Shown here: piece after piece, positions 20,275 through 28,300 of the stretch
How the letters are laid out: each line of letters opens with the position of its first letter
How positions within the stretch are numbered: position 1 is the first letter of the stretch
From: Leishmania panamensis
Lineage: Eukaryota > Euglenozoa > Kinetoplastea > Trypanosomatida > Trypanosomatidae
Assembly (NCBI RefSeq): GCF_000755165.1
Contig: NC_025875.1
Location: 482,827-546,826, forward strand
Length of the DNA stretch: 64,000 nt
Reading direction: 5' to 3'
Program-made: the position numbers and the translations under genes
The notes under the pieces: generated by a model
Database searches by the model: none
What the model was told of the DNA's origin: nothing
The model's input: only the letters and a program-made list of their open reading frames with translations

Positions 20275-21137
20275 ATCGCGGTGGCGGTTGCGGACTCGGG
20301 CAGCACTGATGCCGACGACGGCGCAAGCAGCCAGTCCGCCTCCGCCAATGTATATGGAGAGACGAAGCGAAGACGAGCTGAGTGACGGCAGACACGACCG
20401 GCGGCGCCCCCCGATTTTTCGGTGAATGCTGCAGGCGTTTGTGCTCTTTCCTCACTCTCTCCCTTCTTCACAACAACACAGCGCCCGACCACCCGCGCTG
20501 ACGACGATTCAACTCCTGCATTCTTGGTTTGCTGGCGTGTGCGTGCGTCGTTTTTTCTTCTCCTTTTCCCCCTTTCGCGGTGACCACATCGTGTATCTCT
20601 CTCTCTCTCTCTCCGTGTGTTATCCGTATGTGTGCACCTCGTCATAACCCCTCAGTGATCGAGGGGTTTGAGGGCATTTCTTTCTCTGCCCCCCAACCCC
20701 AATCTCCGCTGCTCACTTCCTCCCTCCTGACCCCTCTCTCGCTTGCCTACTCTTTCTCTCACTTCGCTTCTTTTGCTCTTTCTTTCTCCACGTGCTGATG
20801 CCTCCCTCATGACATCACAAGAGCGAGTAAGTGGGTAAGTGAGTATGTGTGTGTGTGTGTGTGTGTGTGTGCTTGTGTGTATGCAGACATCGGGAGGGTG
20901 CTGCGTTGCTTTTTCTTTCGGGTGCGTGCCGTTCCTTGCGTTTCTTCCTCATTTTGGTGTGGCTGTTGTTTCCCCTCGAAATGCGTGTCGTACCTCCTTT
21001 TCTACGGCTCTACAAATGCGGCACATCCGCAGCGACACACCGTCATGTGATGGCGCACTGCTTCTGCGCCGTACCTTTTTTTCTTGTCCACTCGTTGGTG
21101 TTTTCTTGGATCGTCTCTCTTCTTCTGGCAAGGGAGG
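20275..21137 (+). other. HSP100 3' flank, likely 3' UTR
   Basis: No gene. It contains an 8-bp inverted repeat (20646-20653 with 20661-20668, 7-nt loop), CT-rich tracts and a TG microsatellite (20846-20871), and leads into the first 485-bp repeat. In Leishmania the 3' UTR is where stage- and heat-dependent control normally sits, so these are candidate regulatory sequences. Confidence 0.55.
20846..20871 (+). repeat. (TG)n microsatellite
   Basis: 13 uninterrupted TG units in the HSP100 downstream region. Confidence 0.9.
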
Positions 21138-21622
21138 CCTCGGCGCGTGGCACCCTAAGGTGGCAGTACCCACTCTGAAGGGAAGCCAGGCAGCCCCCCC
21201 ACCCCCTGCCTCTGCCAATGCCGAGCCCTCTCTGGCGGTGACAGGGTGAGGAGCCTACGATGCAGAGGGGGGCCAGGGCGATGCATCGCTACTGGTGCCG
21301 GCGCTGCGTCAGAGCGGCATGCAGCTGTGAACACGTTTGTGCCGTCCATGTGATGGGCAACGTGTCGGCGTGACTTGAACGCGTCCCGCCGGGGCCTCGC
21401 CGCCTGCTGGTGTGTGTGTGTGGGGGGCGCCGGGTGGGGGCCAGCATGGTGGGAGCGGCCTGCGGGGTTTGGGGCGGGGGCCGTGCTGGGATGGCTGGGT
21501 CGGGGCATTGCTGTAATGCGTGTCTAGCGCTGCTTCGCACCACGCGGATGGGCCTATGGCAGGGCCTGGTAGAGTGGAGTTGTGCTCCTGTGTTGTATGG
21601 CAGAGAATGGGGGCTCGTCGAA
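21138..21622 (+). mobile_element. 485-bp SIDER-like retroposon, copy 1
   Basis: This 485-bp segment recurs at 40980-41464 in the same orientation, with no indel and a single substitution that I can find (T at 21419 versus C at 41261). It is GC-rich, unlike the T/C-rich flanks, and has no conserved protein. Its 3' border is followed by an A-rich stretch (GGTGAAAAAAATTATTTCC). The size (~0.5 kb), position in a presumed 3' UTR, orientation along transcription and A-rich end fit the SIDER class of degenerate ingi/L1Tc-derived retroposons of Leishmania, known to act in mRNA turnover or translation. The assignment to SIDER is inference; the repeat itself is directly seen. No clear target-site duplication was found. 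Confidence 0.7.
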
Positions 21623-23399
21623 GGTGAAAAAAATTATTTCCGGTGATATTGTGGCCTGTGCTGTGCCGTCGTGCGAGGGCGCCATTTTGTCGGACGCTTT
21701 TCCTTGACGATCTTTTTCTTTTCTCTGTGCCATTATGTTTCAGCACTTTCTTTTTCTCTCCTCTGTTACTCTCTACGGCGCCACTGTGTCACATTGCCTT
21801 TTCTGGCGTGCCTGCACGAGGACTGCTCTCCCCGCATTGGTTTGGTAGAGTCTCCCCACCCAAAATGTTTTTGGGGGCGTTTTTTTTTTCGCGGTTTGTT
21901 TCTCCTCGTCGCGCTTATTCTACCGCCTCCACCACTACGACGGGACCACCACATAATCTTCCTCTTTCTCCCTCGCTTTTCTCTGCCGTTGTTCTCTTGG
22001 CTCCTTCCTAATCGCACCTTCCTGTGTTGCGGTTATGGTCATGCGAGTGACGGCAGCTACGAGGGGCTGTGTGATTATGCACCGGAGCCTGACGACGAGG
22101 GTGAGCACCGGCACGTGACTAGCCCCCTCGTCCTTCACGCAAAGACACATGCAAAGGTGCGAACAAACGAGCGCCGAGGAAGGACATCAAGGTGAAAAAA
22201 TGGTGGCAAGAGGAAAAGGTCCTTATGTGTGTCCCCTTCATCGAGGTATGCGCGCTTTTGCAGTGAAATGCGTTCCCAACGGAGCACTTCGCTGCGACTG
22301 CAAGTCGAGCCGATCCATTTCCAGCCCAATCGTAAGTACGGTCTGGGTGTTTCCATGCTCCTTACGGCAGTGAGCCAAAGAAGGCATGTCGGATTTTCGT
22401 TGCCATCGCTCCACTTGTTGTGGTCTTAACTTTTATTCGACCATTTTCCTCCTTCTCCCTCCCTTGTGCTCGTCTCTCTCCCCTCCCCCTTTTCCATTTC
22501 CGCAGCTCAGACTGCTGCATCGCAACGAAGTAGTGGTGACCATTGAGGGGTGCCACATAAGGGAGAGGAGCACATCTCAGCCCCTTCCCTCCCTTCCCCA
22601 CACGCATAGCAGCACACCGTTCCTCCCAACCGCACAGGCCCTCTTCGTTTTAAACGGAAAGACAAATAAGGATTACACCCATGCGCCACCGCATGAACAC
22701 TCACGCAGAGAGCTGCGCACGCTGCCGCTAAGCGCACCACAAAGGTGAAGGCGGGTCGACTGGGTGCTACAGCATCGATCAGCGAGTACAAAAGACGCAG
22801 TGCAGTAGCTCCTTTTTTTCTCCAGATCTCCCTCCCCCAAAGTACGTACACACACGCACACACTTGTGCGCGTAGTTTCGCTGGATAAGATGATGGAGCA
22901 TGCTTGTAGAGACGGGCTCCAGAAAGGAAAGCAGGGGAGAAAAAACAGAAAGTTTGAGTGCAGCTCGTCATCCCCCTCCTTCTCTCGTCTTTCTCTCGCC
23001 TCCTCGCAGGGCCGCTTTAGCGTATGCCTCGGCTTGTCGCTTTTTTTTTTTCGTCTTATTCGACTGTCCCTTTGCTTGAAGCGGTTGAGCTGTGCGTGAG
23101 GCGGTGGGAGAGTGGGTCTTGACCTACTGCCAAGAGAACGGGGTCAACCAAGACATTGCACAACAAGTATGGCTGTTGTTACAGACTCGCTCTTTCCCTT
23201 GTTGTGGGGCTCAGCACGGACTCCACAACGGTGGTAGATTGTATATTGCGACGTATCTGCGCGACACAGTGCTGGCGCTTCTACCCCGTCACGTGGGACT
23301 CTTATTTCAGCTCGTCTTTGGTTATTGTGAGTAGTGAAATAGCGACGGAAGCTGACAAGCTTTCGAAATCGTCAGTGGCTGAGGAGCCGGCGCCCGCCG
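21623..23399 (+). other. Intergenic region, possible decayed coding scraps near its end
   Basis: Mostly T/C-rich with no secure gene. At 23092-23400 two overlapping frames look more protein-like than the background: one reads GEWVLTYCQENGVNQDIAQQ, and the other continues as LALSLVVGLSTDSTTVVD and ends KSSVAEEPAPAA before TGA. This could be a frameshifted remnant of an unrecognised gene. The family cannot be named. Confidence 0.3.
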
Positions 23400-24706
23400 C
23401 ATGAGTTATGGGCCTAGTCGCCGCTCTCAGACGCCAGTCCAACTTCCCCCCGCAACTGTGATACACGGTACAATGCGCTACGACAAGAGCTACTGGGCAG
23501 CAACCATCCCACACTAGAAACGTACGAATGCTGAGTTGATGAGACAACAAGCGACGATCTTCGCCCAGTTCCACACAGGAACTTCTCTCTGATTCCCACA
23601 GCGGCGAGTGACTGGGGGTGACAGCGCCCAGTACAGATGGTGTGGTGCCCACTACTCCCCTCGCGTTGTGGTGCCCCCCATGCCCGGCGGTCTTTTGCCA
23701 TGAGGACCGACGACCCGCCGTTTTGCCCGGTCTGCCACGGGAGACTCGCGTGCCGCTCTCGAGGCTCGGCGTATACCTTGTTTCATATTGAGATATTGCA
23801 TGCAGCGGCCTGATGATGCACCTCTCCCTCGCGCTGCATGGGCCTCCCCCGCCGGGCGCCTGTGGCTGCCCCCCTGCGCCCCCTCGGAACGACAGGCCAC
23901 GGGCTCGTTGTGCGCTGGCACGCGCCCCCTCCGCTTGCCACACCCGCTGCTGTCCCCAGCATGCGGGGGCAGGAGGGGGGTGGCGCCACGCTGTCGCCAG
24001 AGAGCGTCAGAGCAGCGCCCCTCGGCAACAACGCCGCCTCGAAGCGCAGAGGCCCACTGCGCTGCAAAAGTGCACACGCGCTGCCTGGGCCAGCTGGCAC
24101 GGTGTGACGCAGCGAGCCAAGGCGCGCAGAGGCCAGCAGTGCACGTGTGGTGGGCGGGGACGGCGTGACTGACGAGAGACGCGTGTGCCGGGAGCACGGC
24201 AAGGGCACCCCGAATCGCACCATGGGAGCCCACCAGACTCCGATGTGGCGTGTCGCCGCGCCGCTTGGCGCAATGCCGCGGGCTGAAGCGATGGGATGCG
24301 AAGCACGGCATACAGGCAGGGCACGGGGTCTCACGTGGCCCTGCCCTGCCGCTGGCGTGCTTCCTCGTCGCGTTCATCCGGCGTGCGCCTGGACCACCCC
24401 CTGCCCACCTGCACGGCAGACGCCAGTGCCCCGCCCTTGAGCAGGACCCTGGACGCTTTCCGCGTGGATCGAGGTGTGCGGCTCAGCCTGGCCCCTCCGG
24501 CACCCATCGCGCCGCACGCGGCCGAAGAGGGGGCGGGGACGAGTCCATATGGCGCGTGGCCCTGCTGCGGCGGCAGGCGGTCCGTCCTAGAGGAGCAGAG
24601 CGTAGCCGCAGTGCAGCAGAGGCGTGTGTGGACTGAGGCTGTGCGCGTGCGCGTAGTTGTTGCCTTGCTCGTTGCGGACTGACGCGAAAAGAAAACAAAA
24701 AAGAAA
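23400..24706 (+). mobile_element. GC-rich island with A-rich tail, probable degenerate retroelement (DIRE-like)
   Basis: The base composition jumps to very GC-rich and the pyrimidine tracts disappear between about 23.6 and 24.68 kb. The segment ends in an A-rich tail (24684-24706) before T/C-rich DNA resumes. There is no intact frame, but on the + strand two pieces resemble broken C2H2 zinc fingers, FCPVCHGRLACRS (near 23721) and VCREHGKGTPNRTMGAHQ (near 24184), the second with both second-position ligands changed. Finger remnants, frame decay and an A tail fit a dead non-LTR element of the ingi/L1Tc group. No reverse-transcriptase motif could be recognised, so an unrelated GC-rich pseudogene remains possible. 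The 5' border is uncertain. Confidence 0.4.
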
Positions 24707-25326
24707 TATTTCCGCTGTCCGTCAGCCGTGACTTGTACCTTTCTCATCCCCTGACCCGCTGAGTGCGGATCGCTGCTTCCCTTCTACATTCAGTCGCTGC
24801 CCTATTCTCTCCTGTTTCTTTCAGTTTTGGTCGCTGTTAGCCCTCGCTGCTGCTCTCCTGTGGCCCCCCTCCCTCCCACTGCTTGACTTCCACTCCCTTC
24901 TGTTAACCCCCCGTTTTTTTTTCCCGCCTATTTTTGGGCTCCCCCTTTCGGGGATCGGTGCGCACTTTCTGTGCTCACGTCCATTGCGCATCCCTTTTCT
25001 GAAGAACCGCACAAGAGGGGGGGGCGTCTTTTTAGTAGAACTTAACGAAGACCGCAGCGGCGCTGGATACAACCGCCAGGGAGGTCTTTTCCTTTCAACT
25101 TTATCCTCTTACATACCCCCTCTGTCAAGAGCCTTTGTTTTCGTTTGCTAGTCTGCCTCTCTCCTGGTGTAACTTACGCACCTATACTGAAGCGTGGCGC
25201 CACCGACAGTGAAGAGCACTTCTCAGCCCTAGTGGACGCACGCCTCCCGCAGGAGCTTCTCACCTTGACCGCTTTCTCCTACTTCAGCTTCGTGTTCTCT
25301 GGAGCGGCGAGATAGGCAGACTCGAT
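24707..25326 (+). other. 5' flank of the membrane lipase gene
   Basis: T/C-rich sequence with several poly-Y tracts followed by AG (for example 25110-25200 and 25270-25320) that could serve as spliced-leader acceptors. No gene is seen. Confidence 0.55.
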
Positions 25327-28300
25327 ATGCCCTTCGTCATTCCAGTGGCTGGCGGTGCTGCCGCAGGCTCAGCGATTCACTCCCCTTTCTCAGGGAGACA
25401 CAGAGTCTCCTCTTCCTCTTCCCACAGCGCCGCTGATGGCAATGGTTTAGAACACAGGCCGGTGCAGCGGCAGCAACGCGCACCGGCCCCCTCTGTGCCG
25501 ATCTCCCACAGCGCATTTGTGCAAGGGGATCGATACGGGGTGGACACGTCCGGCAAAGTGCGCCGCAGCCCTCCGTCTCAGAAGGAGCGCCAGTCCGAGA
25601 AGAAGCCTTACGAGTGCCGTCGCGTCATCCCGACCCCGCCGCACCGGCAGCTTTTTCTTGTTGACGGCTACGGCAGAGCAGGCGCGCTTGATACGCAGGG
25701 GCACGAGAGTTTACTCGCTACGTATTCGATGGATGACGGCTGCGGTGGTAGCCCCAGCGGTGTTTATGGTGAGGTGGCGCGTGCGGGAACGTCAACCGCG
25801 GCTCTGTCGGACCGCGCTGGCACCAGGGTATCTGCCCCCACGTACATGTCGTCTGACACCCCTCCTTCCGCCACATCCCATGTCCAGCTCTTCAACAGCT
25901 CATCAGGTGTTCGCGACGTGCAGGCTGTTTCACCAGCGCACAGTCCTGGGGCACCATTCTCGACAGCCACCGCTTTTTCTCCAGACCCCAATAGCAGCGG
26001 CCGAAAGCACGAGCAGCCCGATAAGTTGCTTGCGAAGCAGCGCTTCTACGAGCCGGTGGAGCTTCAGGTGGAGTCCATCTCCGCCTATGCAATGCGGTTC
26101 ACCCTTGTGCTGTGGTACACGAGCCTCGCCGTGGCTCTCGTCGTTCAAGTCATTCCTAAGGCGCAGTGGTCGATGGTGAACATCTGCGGCGCAGATTACG
26201 GCGTAGACCTGCGGTACATGGACAAGTGGACGAGCCCCTGTGTGAATTCAACGCCCACTGTAGCGCCCAATAACACCCTCACTACCCTAGCGACGGTGTC
26301 GCTTAGGTGGGCAGGCGCGAACTTGACCCGCCAGCAGAGCAGTATGGTACGCTACCGGCGTCTGGTGCTGAGTCTGCCTCCGCCGGCCGACCAGGCGAGT
26401 AGGGTGCAGGAGTATAACCTCGTCGCCCAGACTCGCATTTCGGGCGACGGTGTCGAGCGGGTCTCGGAGTACCCCTTCACGATGCGCTGCGACAGGACGA
26501 AGCGCCGATGCGACGTGGCGCGTGTGCCGGAGCTCTTGCTCGGCAGCGCGCCAAAGTTTGCGGGCGAGTTCAGCGTTACCCTAGCCTTGGTACCGGAATC
26601 GCTGGCGGCTGGGGCGGCCGGTGGCTCCGTTGGCATTGCCTACCAACGCTCTGCCTACACGCTTGCCACCATCGTGTGGCGCTACGTGCTTATGTTCTTG
26701 TCGCTGATTCACACGCTACGCTTCGTCGTGTACTGCAAGTACACGGGCACCCTGTACGAGCAGAGGTGGACGCTTATACTTCAAGTGGCACTGCTGTGGT
26801 ACATGAACCCGCTGTTCGCGCTGAACATCACGAATTGGCCCTTGTTCTCCACACTCGCCTTCATGGAGTATCGTACTCCCACCTACTTCATGGCGGTGTT
26901 TATTGCGTACATGCTCTCCGTTATGAGTGCCTCGATGATGTGGACCCGCCCCAAAGAGGCGCAGCCGAATGCCGGTGCCTTTGCCAAGCTCAAGGCCTTC
27001 CTCGTGCGAAGCAGGAACGTGTGCGACCCACCCATGTGGACCAAGTTACTCATCTCTGCCTACATGCTCAGCATCGTTGTGCTGGACATCATTGATGCGT
27101 GCGTGCACCGGTACGTGTGGAACTCCACCTCAAACAGCGAAGCACAGTTCAAGCCGCTCTACTGGTTCGTCGTCGCCCTCCAGATTGCTGGCATTTTCGT
27201 CTGTCTGTTGCTCCTCTTCTACCTGCGCAGGTACCTCGGGAGCAAGCCGTACTTGGAAAGCCGTCCTCAACAGCTTGCCTGTCGCGTGTTCTTGATGATC
27301 TTCCTGTCCGCCATTGTGTACTGCGTCATTCACTCTCTCGTGTTCTTCCTGCTATACAACCGCGGCTACCCGGCGCTGACCTCGCAGCAACCCTTACTGC
27401 AGCTTCCGATCTTGCTAGTTGCGGCCTTATTTGTGAACATCATGACGCTCGTCTACACCTCGCAAAACCGCAATGAAAGTGTCCCAATCCACCCAAAGGA
27501 CCCGCGTTGGAAGCATGTGGTGTGGCCCGACTCGTGGTACCGCTGGTTGGCGCGACACGGCGGCAGCCAGTACATCTTCGCTACGGAACGGGAGGAGATG
27601 CGGTTCTACCGCATTCAGCTTGAATTCCGACGACGGCAGTGCTTGGCGAAACAGAAACGTCGCCAGAAGGGGGGTGGGCTGCTGGCGAGCCTCGTATCCA
27701 CCATGGCTGGCTCTGCTGTCGCCACGCCGCGGGAGGTTACACAGGGCGCCGTGCCGCTCAGCGTGCAATCCCCCATCCATGACCTGCAGAGTGACGGCCA
27801 CCGTACGACGAGGTCGCTGCAACGGAGTGGCAACGCTGTCACGTCGTGGCGCACGGATGTATGGGAGTCGCCGCGGCCGAGCAGCCATGTGGGCGCAGCG
27901 GACATGGACGACGCCGCTGATGATGGCGGCAGCCAGCACTGTAACGAGTCACCCGATGTGCAGGACAACGACTGTGTCACCGTCAACCCCACGCGCCGCG
28001 GTCGCCGGTCGGATGCTCTGGTAGCATGGGGAGCACGCCACCCGGCCGTCGCGTGTAGTCCGCCGCGTCGCTTTGACGATGACGGTAGCCCTCTTGCTGC
28101 GACCACCACACTCGGCATGCAGAGCAGTGGGTGTTGGGGCGGGGGTGTTGATGTAGGCTCGAATGGCTTGACGCCAGTTAGCATAGCGGCGCGACACATC
28201 ATCAATATGGATCGCTTCAGCAGCTACTTTTTACCAGACGACGACGATATGACTGGCAGTGGCGAGGGAGGCGCTGCAGAGTCGTACTCTGGCATCACGC

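Noticed and set aside
20949..21746. Minus-strand frames inside the 485-bp repeat (117-145 codons)
   Set aside because: The same frame in the second copy is preserved only because the DNA is nearly identical; products are Pro/His/Arg-rich and extend into unrelated flanks.
23652..24377. 241-codon minus-strand frame in the GC-rich island
   Set aside because: All frames are largely open because of high GC and few stop-prone triplets; no motif supports a gene, and the A tail points to + orientation of the element.
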